Under the pieces are notes generated by a model. It made no database searches and was not told where the DNA came from. It saw nothing but the letters and a program-made list of their open reading frames with translations. A program made the translations under genes and the position numbers. This document shows, in pieces, positions 53,014 through 62,892 of a DNA stretch of 64,000 bases. Each line of letters starts with the position of its first letter. The first letter of the stretch is position 1. The DNA is from Geminicoccaceae bacterium (GTDB lineage Bacteria > Pseudomonadota > Alphaproteobacteria > Geminicoccales > Geminicoccaceae), in assembly GCA_028285265.1 (NCBI GenBank), contig JANQPX010000033.1, positions 62,001 through 126,000 on the forward strand, in the 5' to 3' direction.

Positions 53014-55479
53014 CTAATCTGGGAGCGGGTGCCATCTTCGCAAACGCAGAGCGTTGCCCAGAACAAAGACCGAGCTCAGCGCCATGGCTCCAGCCGCGAA
53101 GATTGGTGACAACAAGATAGTGAAAGCAGGATAGAGCGCTCCAGCCGCGACGGGTACCAACGCCGTGTTGTATGCGAAGGCCCAGAACAGATTTTGCTTA
53201 ATGTTACGGATCGTTGCATTGGACAGGGCGATGGCGTTCGGCACGCCAGTGAGCGAACCCGACATGAGTACGACATCTGCGGCCTCGATGGCGACATCGG
53301 TCCCGGTTCCGATCGCGAGCCCGACATCCGCTTCCGCAAGCGCCGGGGCGTCGTTGATACCGTCGCCCACGAAGGCAAGCCGACCATGCCTTGCTTTCAA
53401 TGCGCGGACGGCCTCCACTTTGCCCTCGGGCAATACTTCAGCCACGACCTCATCAATACCAAGCCGCCGGGCGATAGCATCCGCCGTTCGCTGGTTATCT
53501 CCCGTAATCATGGCCACCTTCAAACCGAGGCCATGCAGTGAAGCGATGGCTGAGGGGGTCGTTTCCTTGATGGGGTCCGCGACAGCAACGATGGCCGCTA
53601 AATGACCATCTATGGCGGCATAAAGTGGCGACTTTCCTTCGCCTGCTATCCGCTCGACTGTTTCCGCAAAACACCTGACGTCGTGGCCGAGTGCAGCCAT
53701 ATAGCGGTCGGCGCCGATCTCAACGTTCACACCGCCTGCAATCGCACGAACACCCATGCCGGTCACGCTGTCGAAGTTCGTAACCTCGGGCAGGCTTAAG
53801 TTTTGATCCTTCGCCGCAGCCACGATGGCCTGCGCAATCGGATGTTCGGACTTGGTTTCGACGGCCGCAATCCGGGCGAGAACGTCCGCGCGGTCGAATG
53901 TGCCAGCGACCTTTAGATCTGTCATTCGAGGCGCGCCCTCGGTCAGCGTGCCGGTCTTGTCAAATGCGACGACGCGCGCCTCCTTCAGAAGCTGCAACGC
54001 TTCACCTTTGCGGAACAGAATGCCCGCCTCAGCACCGCGCCCTGTCCCAACCATGATGGAAGTGGGGGTGGCCAGGCCCATAGCGCAGGGGCAGGCGATA
54101 ATGAGAACGGCGACCGCGTTCACCAGGCCGAACGTTAATGCCGGATCTGGGCCGACTAAGAACCAGAGGCCGAATGTGAGCGCCGCCAGCGTGATGACAG
54201 CGGGCACAAAGTACATCGTAACCTTGTCCACCATCGCCTGGATCGGCAGCTTATCACTCTGCGCATCCTCGACCATCCGAATGATTTGGGCGAGCATGGT
54301 ATCGTTGCCGACGGCTGTAGCGCTGAAGACGAGATGGCCCGTCTGATTGATCGTCCCGCCTATGACAGTCGCCCCGGCGTCTTTGGCAACCGGGATCGGC
54401 TCGCCAGTAATCATGCTCTCGTCGACATAGCTCGCACCTTCCAGCACTTTGCCATCTACAGGGAGCCGCTCGCCCGGCCGTACGTCGACCACGTCCCCTT
54501 TGGCCACGTCGACGACGTTGATCGAGACAATTTGGCCATCACGCCGGACGCTTGCTGTTTTCGGGGCAAGACGCACCAGTCGCTGAATGGCCTCAGAAGT
54601 GCGCCCCTTCGCTCGGGCCTCCATCCAGCGCCCGACGAGGATTAGCGTCACGATCACTGCGGCGGCCTCGTAGTAGACATTGACAGTCCCCTCGGGCAGT
54701 AACCCAGGCGCAAAAGTGGCAACGACAGAGAAGAAGTAGGCCGCAGTTGTGCCCACAGCGACAAGACTGTCCATGTCAGGCGCACCTCTTAGAAGCGCCG
54801 GTATGCCGTGCAAGTAAAAGGCGCGGCCGGGGCCGAATAGTAAGGCGGACGTTAGAGCAAACTGGATCAGCCAGTTGGTCTGCATGCCAATGGTCGTCAT
54901 AATGAGGTGGTGCAGTCCGGGAATCAGGTGGCTGCCCATCTCCAACGCAAACACTGGCAACGTGAGCAGACCTGCCAAAGCGACACGGCCCTTCAGCTGT
55001 GTCGCCTCTTTCTCACGTCTTTCCGAAGCATGCGCCTGGAGTGATCCACCGCTGGATATACGCCGCGCCTCTTTGCCGGTTTCGGCCACAGCTCTAATGA
55101 GAGCATCCGTGCCAGCGTTCCCTTCGACCACGGCCTGCTCGGTAGCGAGGTTGACACGCGCTTCTATGACGCCCGGAACGGCGAAAAGCGCCCTCTCCAC
55201 TTGTCCAACGCATCCGGCACACGTCATGCCCTCGATCGCGAGCACCACGGGCCGCATCGATACTTTATAGCCAAGCTCCTCAACGGCCTTCACGAGCTTG
55301 GACGGATCCAGCATGCCGACAAAGCGTATGTCGGCGCGCTCCGTGGTCAGGTTAACGTTGACCTCCGCCACACCTGGCACAGCCCGCAGTGCCTGCTCCA
55401 CACGGCCTATACAGGACGCGCAACTCATCCCTTCGATGGTCAATGTCAGCGATTGCGGAAATCCGGGGTCCGCGTTCAT
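53014..55479 (-). CDS. copA: Copper-exporting P1B-type ATPase CopA
   Basis: 821 residues. Two N-terminal heavy-metal domains have CxxC motifs (Cys20/Cys23 in GMSCASC, Cys87/Cys90 in GMTCAGC). Eight membrane helices are expected. TGE lies at about 358-360, the CPC ion motif at 463-465 ([12 protein letters not shown]), phosphorylated Asp at about 507 (DKTGTLTEG), and [20 protein letters not shown] follows. It pumps Cu(I) from cytosol to periplasm. The ribosome site is GGGAG 8 bases before the ATG. It is expressed from a MerR-type promoter and divergent from the cueR gene. Confidence 0.96.
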   Translation of the reverse strand: MNADPGFPQSLTLTIEGMSCASCIGRVEQALRAVPGVAEVNVNLTTERADIRFVGMLDPSKLVKAVEELGYKVSMRPVVLAIEGMTCAGCVGQVERALFAVPGVIEARVNLATEQAVVEGNAGTDALIRAVAETGKEARRISSGGSLQAHASERREKEATQLKGRVALAGLLTLPVFALEMGSHLIPGLHHLIMTTIGMQTNWLIQFALTSALLFGPGRAFYLHGIPALLRGAPDMDSLVAVGTTAAYFFSVVATFAPGLLPEGTVNVYYEAAAVIVTLILVGRWMEARAKGRTSEAIQRLVRLAPKTASVRRDGQIVSINVVDVAKGDVVDVRPGERLPVDGKVLEGASYVDESMITGEPIPVAKDAGATVIGGTINQTGHLVFSATAVGNDTMLAQIIRMVEDAQSDKLPIQAMVDKVTMYFVPAVITLAALTFGLWFLVGPDPALTFGLVNAVAVLIIACPCAMGLATPTSIMVGTGRGAEAGILFRKGEALQLLKEARVVAFDKTGTLTEGAPRMTDLKVAGTFDRADVLARIAAVETKSEHPIAQAIVAAAKDQNLSLPEVTNFDSVTGMGVRAIAGGVNVEIGADRYMAALGHDVRCFAETVERIAGEGKSPLYAAIDGHLAAIVAVADPIKETTPSAIASLHGLGLKVAMITGDNQRTADAIARRLGIDEVVAEVLPEGKVEAVRALKARHGRLAFVGDGINDAPALAEADVGLAIGTGTDVAIEAADVVLMSGSLTGVPNAIALSNATIRNIKQNLFWAFAYNTALVPVAAGALYPAFTILLSPIFAAGAMALSSVFVLGNALRLRRWHPLPD

Positions 55480-55521
55480 GGCGCGAACTCCCTCTGATCG
55501 TTCAAATCCACGCTAAGGCAC

Positions 55522-55552
55522 AAGATGGTGCTTCCAGTTACTGGAAGGTCAA
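55522..55552 (-). promoter_or_regulatory. CueR-dependent copA promoter
   Basis: On the minus strand TTGACC (-35), a 19-bp spacer with the dyad TTCCAGTAACTGGAA, and CATCTT (-10). The overlong 19-bp spacer with a centred dyad is the hallmark of MerR/CueR-activated promoters. Confidence 0.85.
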
Positions 55553-55566
55553 GTGACATTCTGCTA

Positions 55567-55597
55567 TTGACGTTCCAGTAACTGGAAGCAGCATCTT
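55567..55597 (+). promoter_or_regulatory. CueR-dependent promoter of the cueR gene
   Basis: TTGACG, a 19-bp spacer with the same TTCCAGTAACTGGAA dyad, and CATCTT. It is nearly identical to the copA promoter 14 bp away but faces the other way, so the regulator gene is probably copper-induced by its own product. Confidence 0.8.
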
Positions 55598-55620
55598 CTA
55601 GGTGAGGAGGTCTCACGCCA

Positions 55621-56022
55621 ATGAATATCGGAGAGGTATCGCGCGCCAGTGGGCTCCCGACGAAGACGATCAGGTATTACGAGGACATCGGCCTCGTACG
55701 CCCCGCACGCGGCACGAACGGCTATCGTGAGTTCAGTCAGCAGGACGCGCATAAGCTCTTTTTCTTGGGCCGTTCACGCTCGCTCGGGTTTTCGATCGAG
55801 GAGTGTCGGACGCTGCTGTCGCTCTACGAGGACCGTGCCCGCGCCAGTGCCGACGTCAAAGCCGTCGCCGCCGAGCATTTGGAGCGCATCGCGCAGAAGA
55901 TCGAGGAACTTCAGGCGCTGCAGTCCACACTTGAGACCCTCGTAACGCGCTGTCATGGAGATGATCGTCCCGACTGCCCGATCCTAGACGATCTCGCAGG
56001 GCACGAAGTCCTAACAGCGTAA
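55621..56022 (+). CDS. cueR: CueR/HmrR-type copper-responsive MerR regulator
   Basis: 133 residues. The MerR winged helix opens with NIGEVSRASGLPTKTIRYYE, then a dimerisation helix, and a C-terminal copper loop with Cys111 and Cys119 (CHGDDRPDCPIL). These are placed as in Cu(I)-sensing CueR, with 7 residues between. It activates copA when cytosolic Cu(I) is bound. GGAGG about 10 bases upstream supports the ATG. It is divergent from copA, and the two 19-bp-spacer promoters lie between them. Confidence 0.95.
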   Translation: MNIGEVSRASGLPTKTIRYYEDIGLVRPARGTNGYREFSQQDAHKLFFLGRSRSLGFSIEECRTLLSLYEDRARASADVKAVAAEHLERIAQKIEELQALQSTLETLVTRCHGDDRPDCPILDDLAGHEVLTA

Positions 56023-56306
56023 CGTCGTGGTGGCCTGCACCTATCGAGGGCAGCAGCTTCATCGCCCTCGAAACCGGATCGTACATCGTGCTCTCGTAGG
56101 ACGGTGGTTCTTGACCTGCGAATTGATCGCGCCGATCACTCCCAACCAGCGTACGTCAACAGTTCCTTGATCAGAGGAGATGCACTTAGCGTGCCGTAGA
56201 GCCAGCCAGCTCATTCCCTTCAAAACACGGTTGAGCCTCCTGGCGACGCCGTGCTTGCCCTTCCCTCGCCGGTGGTTAAGCTCTCGGCAACATAGGAGAT
56301 CAACTC

Positions 56307-57161
56307 ATGCCACATGCTGCATTGAATTCAGAATCGGTTGCCGTCATTACGGGAGGTGCCTCGGGGATTGGGCTCGCTGCAGCGACAAAGTTCGCCGGCA
56401 TGGGCATGGGGCTGGTGATTGTAGACCGGGCGGAACACAAACTGGCCGCAGCGGAAAGCACCCTTCGGGCAGCAGGCGCTGCCGACGTTATGACGGCTGC
56501 AACCGATGTCTCCGATCGGATGCAGGTCGCAGCGCTTGAGGCCGAGGTGACCGCTCGCTTTGGCGGCACGGACATTTTGATGAACAATGCTGGGATCGGC
56601 GGCCGTTCATCCTGCCTCGGCGCTTATGAGGAATGGCAGTCCATGTTAGGGGTTAACTTCCAAGGTGCCGTCAATGGCACCCAGGTCTTTGCCCCCGGCA
56701 TGGTCGCCCGTGGGCGTCCTGGCGCCATTATCAACACCGGCTCAAAGCAGGGCATTACGACGCCTCCCGGCAATCCGGCCTACAATGTCTCCAAAGCAGC
56801 GCTTAAGGTCTTCACCGAAGCGTTGGCGCATGAACTTCGCAATACAGACTCTGGCCAAATTACGGCACATCTATTGGTTCCTGGCTTCGTCTTCACGGGC
56901 ATGACGGGCGCCTCGCAGAAAGAGATATCTGAAAAACCGCCCAGCGCTTGGACAGCTGAGCAAACGGCCGATTTCTTCATCGAGAGTATGGGCCGCGGGG
57001 ACTTCTATATCCTATGCCCCGACAACGACGTTCCCCGCGAGCTCGACGAGAAACGCATTGCTTGGGCTTTGGGCGACATTATCGAAAACCGGCCAGCCCT
57101 TAGCCGCTGGCATCCAGACTACAAGGAAGCCTACGAGGCTTTTGTTGACACCAAGGCCTAG
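56307..57161 (+). CDS. SDR-family oxidoreductase
   Basis: 284 residues. The N-terminal cofactor motif is VITGGASGIGLAAATKFAG. Then NNAGIGG, NTGSKQGITTPPGNPAYNVS with the catalytic Ser/Tyr/Lys set, and VPGFVFTGMTG. The tail of about 70 residues beyond the core (SMGRGDFYILCPDNDVPREL) is larger than in a minimal SDR. The substrate is unknown. AGGAG lies 8 bases upstream of the ATG. It is close to the DMT transporter gene but on the opposite strand, convergent. Confidence 0.9.
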   Translation: MPHAALNSESVAVITGGASGIGLAAATKFAGMGMGLVIVDRAEHKLAAAESTLRAAGAADVMTAATDVSDRMQVAALEAEVTARFGGTDILMNNAGIGGRSSCLGAYEEWQSMLGVNFQGAVNGTQVFAPGMVARGRPGAIINTGSKQGITTPPGNPAYNVSKAALKVFTEALAHELRNTDSGQITAHLLVPGFVFTGMTGASQKEISEKPPSAWTAEQTADFFIESMGRGDFYILCPDNDVPRELDEKRIAWALGDIIENRPALSRWHPDYKEAYEAFVDTKA

Positions 57162-57278
57162 ACGGAACGCCGCCCTAGTCCATTGGCCGACATGCCGATG
57201 GAAGACAAAATCAACCTACCAATGAATGTCGGAGCACCGATATGGGCTGCCCAGACGCTGACCTCAACAACGGTCTAT

Positions 57279-58232
57279 CTAAGTGTTGTGCGTTCGGCGT
57301 TGCAAGACCAAAAGTCCCGCTGTGACGATCAGGATCATGCCTGCCGTAGAGGTTATCGTAGGGGCCATGTCAAAGAACAGAATGTCCCATAGAGCTACGA
57401 AGGCCAGATAGCTGTATTCGAATGTGGAAATAGTCGATGGCGGTGCAGCCTGATAGGCGCCAGCCAGCATCATGCCAATGATGATTGCAAGCCCTGCGAG
57501 CAAGGCAAGAACCAGCCAATCGGTTGTCTCCACGGCGGACCACATGCCAAAAATGTAGGGAAAGGCTTTGGCGACCTCGCCCTCTGGCTTGATCAAAAAC
57601 AAGACGCTACTCACGATAACGCCAGCCAACAGCATGATCAGATTGAGGGCCAAGGTCATGGCGGCAAGTGGTGTGTTCTGACATTTGGCGCGGGTTGTAA
57701 TGTGCGCCATCGCGTAGAAGGCCGCTCCCATGACAGGGAGTAAAGCCCATGGTGAGAACGCATCTGTGCCCGGTTGCAGAAGAACGATCACACCCAAAAA
57801 ACCGAGCAGAACCCCAAGCCAACCGCGCAGACCGACAGCTTCCCGGATGACGTAGGCCGAGAGTAACGTAACAAAGATGGGAGCGATATAGTTGGCCGCT
57901 CCGACGGTCGACAGGCTCAAAAATGGGATAGCCGCATAGAAGGCCAAGAAGGTCATCGTGATGAGAACCGACCGCAAAAGGGGCCATCTACCAAGAGCGG
58001 CGCTCACAATCCCTTGTTGCACGCCTTGGACCCAGCTCACGGCGAGCACCATCGGAACGGCCAAAACGCCTCGAAGAGCAAATATCTGCCACAGGGTCAG
58101 TTCGCTGCTGAACAGCTTGAAGATCACATCCTGGACAGAGATCGTAAACGCAGCCGCAAGGATCAACATGACACCGCGCGCGATGTTCTGTGGGCGGATC
58201 TCACTGGTCTTGCTCACGTTGCCGCTCCGCAC
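57279..58232 (-). CDS. EamA-type DMT-superfamily transporter
   Basis: 317 residues with about ten hydrophobic segments and the two-fold EamA repeat. It opens with an alanine-rich first helix (ARGVMLILAAAFTISVQDVI). AIPFLSLSTVGAANYIAPIFV, the second-half MLAGAYQAAPPSTISTFEYS, and the end LAFVALWDILFFD are standard for the RhaT/EamA family. It probably exports a metabolite or amino acid. It is divergent from a LysR gene with 88 bases between, so that regulator probably controls it. Confidence 0.9.
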   Translation of the reverse strand: MRSGNVSKTSEIRPQNIARGVMLILAAAFTISVQDVIFKLFSSELTLWQIFALRGVLAVPMVLAVSWVQGVQQGIVSAALGRWPLLRSVLITMTFLAFYAAIPFLSLSTVGAANYIAPIFVTLLSAYVIREAVGLRGWLGVLLGFLGVIVLLQPGTDAFSPWALLPVMGAAFYAMAHITTRAKCQNTPLAAMTLALNLIMLLAGVIVSSVLFLIKPEGEVAKAFPYIFGMWSAVETTDWLVLALLAGLAIIIGMMLAGAYQAAPPSTISTFEYSYLAFVALWDILFFDMAPTITSTAGMILIVTAGLLVLQRRTHNT

Positions 58233-58302
58233 GATGGACTGTATTGCGTAAGGAATAGCTCGCCGCTACGAATTTGGAAATTTATTGCGAGATGAATGTA
58301 TT

Positions 58303-58313
58303 ATTTAGTAAAT
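58303..58313. promoter_or_regulatory. Candidate LysR operator between the EamA and LysR genes
   Basis: ATTTA-G-TAAAT, a perfect 11-bp dyad immediately upstream of the LysR start in the 88-bp divergent intergenic region. LysR proteins typically bind T-N11-A dyads, so it is a plausible but unproved site. Confidence 0.35.
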
Positions 58314-58320
58314 TCAAATA

Positions 58321-59232
58321 ATGAACAGACTTCCCATTCACGGTCTTGAGGTTTTCCTCACGATTGTTCGCGAAGGATCGATGCGTGCAGCCGCCAAGGC
58401 CCTTGGCGTAGGCGCGCCTGCTGTTACGCTCCAGCTAAAGGCGCTGGAAGAAACCTTGGGCGTTGATCTTCTGATCCGTACAACACGGAGCATAGAATTA
58501 ACGGACGCGGGCCGCGCCCTCTTTGAAGGCGCTGCGCCTGCGCACCGCGATTTGATCTATGCGATCAAGAAATCGCAGGAGATGACGAAGTCGACGACCG
58601 GTACATTGCGCCTCAGTATGTCACGTGGCGCCTACATGGCGGCGGTCGCGCCCGTGCTGGCAGATTTTCAAACCGAAAATCCCGGTATCAGCCTCGATAT
58701 CTCGTGGAACGAGGAGCTGGTCGACATCAATCGTGCTGGATTTCATGCTGGCATTCGTCTCGGCGACACTCTCGAGCAGGACATGGTGGCAGTCAGGGTG
58801 ACGGGACCGCTTGCCCCAGCGTTCTTCGCCTCCCCTACCTATCTCGACCGGCATGGCCGTCCGGAACGCCCGCTGGACCTCCTAAAGCATCGCTGCCTTC
58901 GCTATCGGCAACCAACGTCCGGCAAAGTCCGAGAATGGTGGGTCAAAGAAGGCGGGCAAGACAAACGCATCGACCCTCCGGCTTGGTTGACCTTTGATAC
59001 GGTGATCGGTGTGATCCAAGCCGCGCGCGAAGGCCATGGCATCGGTTGGTCCATGCGCGTGACGATGGAAGAGCACCTGAGCACGGGACAACTTGAGACA
59101 ATCCTTGATCCCTTCGTCAAAGATTTGCCCCCCTTTTATCTATACTATCCAAAGCAGAACAAACGGGTGGAGTGCCTGAGGCTGTTCATCGACTGCCTGA
59201 AGGCCCATTACCGAAAACAACCAAAAAGTTGA
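58321..59232 (+). CDS. LysR-family regulator divergent from the DMT transporter
   Basis: 303 residues. The winged helix GLEVFLTIVREGSMRAAAKA with GAPAVTLQLKALEETLG is clear, followed by a two-lobed effector domain (GTLRLSMSRGAYMAAVAPVL). This belongs to the CrgA/PA4174-like branch. The ATG is preceded directly by AT-rich sequence without a ribosome site, which suggests weak or autoregulated translation. It likely controls the divergent EamA transporter. Confidence 0.92.
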   Translation: MNRLPIHGLEVFLTIVREGSMRAAAKALGVGAPAVTLQLKALEETLGVDLLIRTTRSIELTDAGRALFEGAAPAHRDLIYAIKKSQEMTKSTTGTLRLSMSRGAYMAAVAPVLADFQTENPGISLDISWNEELVDINRAGFHAGIRLGDTLEQDMVAVRVTGPLAPAFFASPTYLDRHGRPERPLDLLKHRCLRYRQPTSGKVREWWVKEGGQDKRIDPPAWLTFDTVIGVIQAAREGHGIGWSMRVTMEEHLSTGQLETILDPFVKDLPPFYLYYPKQNKRVECLRLFIDCLKAHYRKQPKS

Positions 59233-59365
59233 TATTCAAGAGGCCGCTCACGTCGTCTCCCAATCAGTGATCAGGCGACCGAAGGATGTGTAAAGAAACC
59301 GTTTCTGGAGTTGACTGTCGCTTTAGCGGATCCATGGCCACAGGAAGAACCTACTCAAGTAGAGT

Positions 59366-60406
59366 TTACGCAGGGACGATCTTGCCACGGAAGGTTGGCG
59401 GACGTTGACCGGTTTTCGGCCATATCAGCTCGATGGGGAAACAAATAAGGCGGTGCTTCGCGGCTGTGTCGTCAGGGTGGATCACATCGGCATTCCAAAT
59501 CGCCAGGTGCTTATCAGGCGTAGAACGACATAGATGATGCGCTTGCAGCAGATCCAAGAGAGCGGTTCGGGAAGGGGGAAGAAGGCCAGATTCATCGATG
59601 AGCCAAGATCGAACCAATCCTAGACCGGAGCGTGACTCGAGCCAGAATTCGGAGTGAGTCACGAATGCATCCGCCAGTTTACGATTAATGGATATCCGAC
59701 CCTGGTTTCTGAGTTGGTCGATGCACGCAGGCAGTCTTAAAAGTGGCGAATCATCGCCAGCAAAGACCTCGGCCACATCGCATGGTCCGATCGGTGATCG
59801 ATCGGCGCATCCACCAAGCGCGCGAGCTATGATGTCATCAATGGCAAAGACAGGCGATTGATAACCGTTTTGTCGACCTTCAAAGATCTGAACTAATGCG
59901 GACTCCGCTCTAAGCCAGTTCAACGCAAAAGGCGGCAGAAGAACGCCCACAAGCTCCTTTCCATGCATTGGTTGATCAGCTGGTGGCCTAGGACCAGCAA
60001 GGCCACGAATGAAAGCAACAAGAAACACGCCATACGTCCACCGATCGCCCCGACGTGCCAACTCTTCAGGTGGGATGTCGGCCGGCAGCAGATAGGCTTG
60101 CCTGATGTTCAGCGCTCGTTCAGCCAAGGTTAGCGCATAGTACAGTCGTTGATCTGCAGTTTGATCATCGAGGGAGATGGTTCCGAGATAGGCCGTCGCT
60201 TCATCGATGACGGTTTGATAGAGGCCCTGGAAATGTTCAGGAGGCATACCGACGAGTTGCGTAATCCGTTTGATCCGCGAGCACGTTGAATGATCGTGAC
60301 GACGCCGTTCGCTTTTGCCTTGCGTGGGTCGAGCGCTCGGAATGTTTGGTTCAGCACAGCGCTCTGGCCAAAGGCGTCTCAAGGTCTGTCGAAGCATGTC
60401 TGACAT
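59366..60406 (-). CDS. TraI_2-like (MobH relaxase-related) protein of an ICE
   Basis: 346 residues. The part VGMPPEHFQGLYQTVIDEAT, then LTLAERALNIRQAYLLPADI with RRGDRWTYGVFLVAFIRGLA, follows the TraI_2 domain of ICE relaxases of the MobH type. The expected HD metal motif after the RWTY stretch is FIRGLAG here, so metal binding is probably lost. The end (ESGLLPPSRTALLDLLQAHH, KHLAIWNADVIHPDD) looks like the TraI_2_C winged helix. MobH relaxases are longer (about 600 residues or more), so this may be a reduced or diverged homologue. It lies downstream of tra genes on the same strand. Confidence 0.65.
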   Translation of the reverse strand: MSDMLRQTLRRLWPERCAEPNIPSARPTQGKSERRRHDHSTCSRIKRITQLVGMPPEHFQGLYQTVIDEATAYLGTISLDDQTADQRLYYALTLAERALNIRQAYLLPADIPPEELARRGDRWTYGVFLVAFIRGLAGPRPPADQPMHGKELVGVLLPPFALNWLRAESALVQIFEGRQNGYQSPVFAIDDIIARALGGCADRSPIGPCDVAEVFAGDDSPLLRLPACIDQLRNQGRISINRKLADAFVTHSEFWLESRSGLGLVRSWLIDESGLLPPSRTALLDLLQAHHLCRSTPDKHLAIWNADVIHPDDTAAKHRLICFPIELIWPKTGQRPPTFRGKIVPA

Positions 60407-60491
60407 CTACCAAGATTAAAAGTGACTTCGTTTGATTGCTAATGACGGATTGACCTAGGTCTCAGAGCATTGCGTAGTAGAGGAAAATTTG

Positions 60492-60767
60492 ATGTTTACT
60501 AATCCCAATTCCTTCACAACCTCAGCCTGGGATGGCTGGTGGAACTGGTGCATCAACACAGTCCTCAGTGGCTTGACCAGCGACTTCGAATATGATGCGA
60601 GATCCACGCCCGCGAACAACGAGAAAATCTTTAGCGCTTCTCTCGCTGGCGTAGACCGTTTTACACTTGAACAAAACGATTGGCAGGATCCTTCAGGTCA
60701 CTATGGAGACGACGGCGCAGTAGAAATTGGTGGTGAATCGTACGGTTTGTTGAACTACGAAGACTAA
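60492..60767 (+). CDS. Small acidic hypothetical protein inserted between transfer genes
   Basis: 91 residues, acidic, Trp-rich near the N-terminus (TSAWDGWWNWCINTVLSG). It has no membrane helix and no family recognised. AGGA lies about 8 bases before the ATG; the open frame starts one codon earlier with TTG. It is encoded opposite to the flanking conjugation genes, between TraI_2-like and TraG_N. It may be accessory cargo of the ICE. Confidence 0.45.
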   Translation: MFTNPNSFTTSAWDGWWNWCINTVLSGLTSDFEYDARSTPANNEKIFSASLAGVDRFTLEQNDWQDPSGHYGDDGAVEIGGESYGLLNYED

Positions 60768-60806
60768 GTACTCGCCACGCGGTCAAGATTGATGTCCGTA
60801 TGTCGA

Positions 60807-62495
60807 TCACCTACCAATCCCTCTGCTGACTCGGCCGGCAATGTTTGAGCTCACACCTCTGCCTACCGTGCTGTTCGTTACTTGACCTGGGCCTGAGGAT
60901 GCCTTCCCAGTCGCTGAATTATTTGTAGCAGCACTTGAAAGCGCAGAAGCTGTATGCGCAGCCCGCGTACCCGCCCAGGCCATCACAACTGAGAAGAATC
61001 CAGGCAGCAAGAGAAACAGAACTGATGTCACCATATTCAGTAAGGTGAGCTTGACCTCGCCGAGCGTGCCCAAAATGAGGCGCTTCGGGATAAGGATGAA
61101 GTCAAACAGGGGTGAGCTACCACCAGCTGTGATGCCCGCTGGAAAGAGGGCTCGAAGAAGATTGTCGTCGACCCATGTCGCGATGTGCCAGAGTACTGGC
61201 CAGAAGTTCACCGTGAAGATACCGACCGCGCCGACGACTAGAAACGATATCGAATAACGTGAAGCCACCAGTCCAAAGGGCAGCAGAGCAAAGATCGCCA
61301 TGAGGATCATCGGCTGCAACATCGGCATCAGCTGCGTGACGACATCCATAACAAGAGCAAGGCCGCCGGCAGCTGCCTCGACCCCGACTGCAGTAATGAT
61401 CGGTTTAGCACTGGCACGGAACAGAGCCTGCACCGATCCGTCACTAGGCTCAACAATCTGCTCCCCAAACGACGCATTGCTAAAGTTGCGGGGCGTGCGC
61501 GTAAGAACCCCTTGGATGAGACGATCTTCAATCGCCTCGCGCCCTAGGCCAACGGGGACCGCGGAGGTCACGCCAGCGACAAGCCGATCAACGATGCCAT
61601 CTTGGGCAACGTTCATCTGATCGAGGAGGAGTTGCCTTAGGCCGGGACGTCCATTCGTGCCCTCACCAAGCCACCATTGACGACAGGTCGGCTTACCAAA
61701 CTCCGGTTGAAACTCGGGTAACCACTCCGTGTCCCGTGCGGCGTTGAATGGAAATCCGTTGACAGGTGCGTTTGGCCGCAGCGCCTCATAAACGACCGGC
61801 CCAGCTCCACCATTAATCTGAAACTCTTCGAGAAAGAAGCGCGAACCGATAAAGCTCACATCAACTGAGTCGGCGCCTGTTGGGTTCTCTCGCTCGAAGA
61901 ACCCTCGGGCTGGTAAGTAGCATTGTGAGTAGAAAACCGAGACTTCTGACTGCACAATGGGATCACCGATTTGCAGCATCTGGGTTAGCCTGGTGATATC
62001 GCGAACCGATTCGATGTCAGGAAATCCTGCGAGTACCGCCGCGTTAATGCCCGATGAGACCGTCAGTACGGAGAACCACCAAATCGGCACAGGAACCGTG
62101 TCCGCATTGAGTTCGGCAAAATCGGTAAAGCCTGACTCGGCAAAGGTGTTGTTCGGGTCAGCGGCTGTGGCTTGGATCGGCTCAGGATTAAGAACCGTCG
62201 TTTGCGGTGTGAAAGAAATCGTTCCGGGCTGAAGTGCCGTTAAGCTCGAGGGTTGCGCGGCGAGAGCGACGACGGCCAACATAACCAAGATTTTGACTTC
62301 GATGCGCTTGTAGATGCCTTCCGGGTTGGATCCCAGAAACTGACCATCCTCGCGATCGGTGATAATCGCTTCGATGAGTACGCCCAAAAACGGCAAGAGT
62401 GCGATGCCTGTTCCGAGAAGCGTGAACCAAATTGCATTGTAAAATTGCCATCCGAACAGTGTCGTAAAGAGCGCGAGAGGACTATCGACAACCAT
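60807..62495 (-). CDS. Conjugative transfer protein, TraG_N family (MPF-G)
   Basis: 562 residues. The N-terminal membrane helix (WFTLLGTGIALLPFLGVLIE) is followed by a second at about 68-85. A large periplasmic middle has several Cys (CYLPARGFFERE, CRQWWLGEGTNGRPGL), and a C-terminal cluster of membrane helices starts near residue 385. This is the architecture of TraG_N proteins of PFGI-1/ICEHin1056-type ICEs, an inner-membrane component of the mating channel. The end is Ser/Gly-rich. It starts 13 bases after the preceding small membrane protein gene, so it is in one operon. Confidence 0.82.
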   Translation of the reverse strand: MVVDSPLALFTTLFGWQFYNAIWFTLLGTGIALLPFLGVLIEAIITDREDGQFLGSNPEGIYKRIEVKILVMLAVVALAAQPSSLTALQPGTISFTPQTTVLNPEPIQATAADPNNTFAESGFTDFAELNADTVPVPIWWFSVLTVSSGINAAVLAGFPDIESVRDITRLTQMLQIGDPIVQSEVSVFYSQCYLPARGFFERENPTGADSVDVSFIGSRFFLEEFQINGGAGPVVYEALRPNAPVNGFPFNAARDTEWLPEFQPEFGKPTCRQWWLGEGTNGRPGLRQLLLDQMNVAQDGIVDRLVAGVTSAVPVGLGREAIEDRLIQGVLTRTPRNFSNASFGEQIVEPSDGSVQALFRASAKPIITAVGVEAAAGGLALVMDVVTQLMPMLQPMILMAIFALLPFGLVASRYSISFLVVGAVGIFTVNFWPVLWHIATWVDDNLLRALFPAGITAGGSSPLFDFILIPKRLILGTLGEVKLTLLNMVTSVLFLLLPGFFSVVMAWAGTRAAHTASALSSAATNNSATGKASSGPGQVTNSTVGRGVSSNIAGRVSRGIGR

Positions 62496-62508
62496 CGCTT
62501 TTTTGCCC

Positions 62509-62892
62509 CTATCGCAAACGCCAAAGGGTCCAATAGACAGCCGTAGCCGCCAAGCCTATGAGCAAATAGCCCTGGCCAAGGGTCACTTCGATCAGAAGTG
62601 TCCAAACAGACAAGCGCGGCCAGATGAGGAGCGCCCTCTCATGCGTGCGATCAGTCAGAAGGGACCTGCTATGTAGCCAGTCGGCTACGGGTCGCCAGAG
62701 TAAGAGAACAATGAAAAGAATCGCAGGGCGAATGACACGCATAATGTCCGAGAAATGTTCAGCACGACTGAGCACGTGATCTGTCGACGTGTTTTCCGCC
62801 CAAACTAATATGAGAGCCACGATGACTAGGCATCCGAGAAGCGATGCCAGCATAAAACCGAGGCCTATTCGCGACCTTTTGGCACCGCTCAC
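62509..62892 (-). CDS. Small membrane protein of the ICE transfer operon
   Basis: 127 residues with about three hydrophobic segments (FMLASLLGCLVIVALILVWA; VIRPAILFIVLLLW; LIGLAATAVYW). The ATG overlaps the stop of the upstream PFL_4711-family gene as ATGA. Its place between PFL_4711 and TraG_N is that of the short hypothetical membrane protein usually seen there in PFGI-1-type ICEs. Function is unknown. Confidence 0.75.
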   Translation of the reverse strand: MSGAKRSRIGLGFMLASLLGCLVIVALILVWAENTSTDHVLSRAEHFSDIMRVIRPAILFIVLLLWRPVADWLHSRSLLTDRTHERALLIWPRLSVWTLLIEVTLGQGYLLIGLAATAVYWTLWRLR

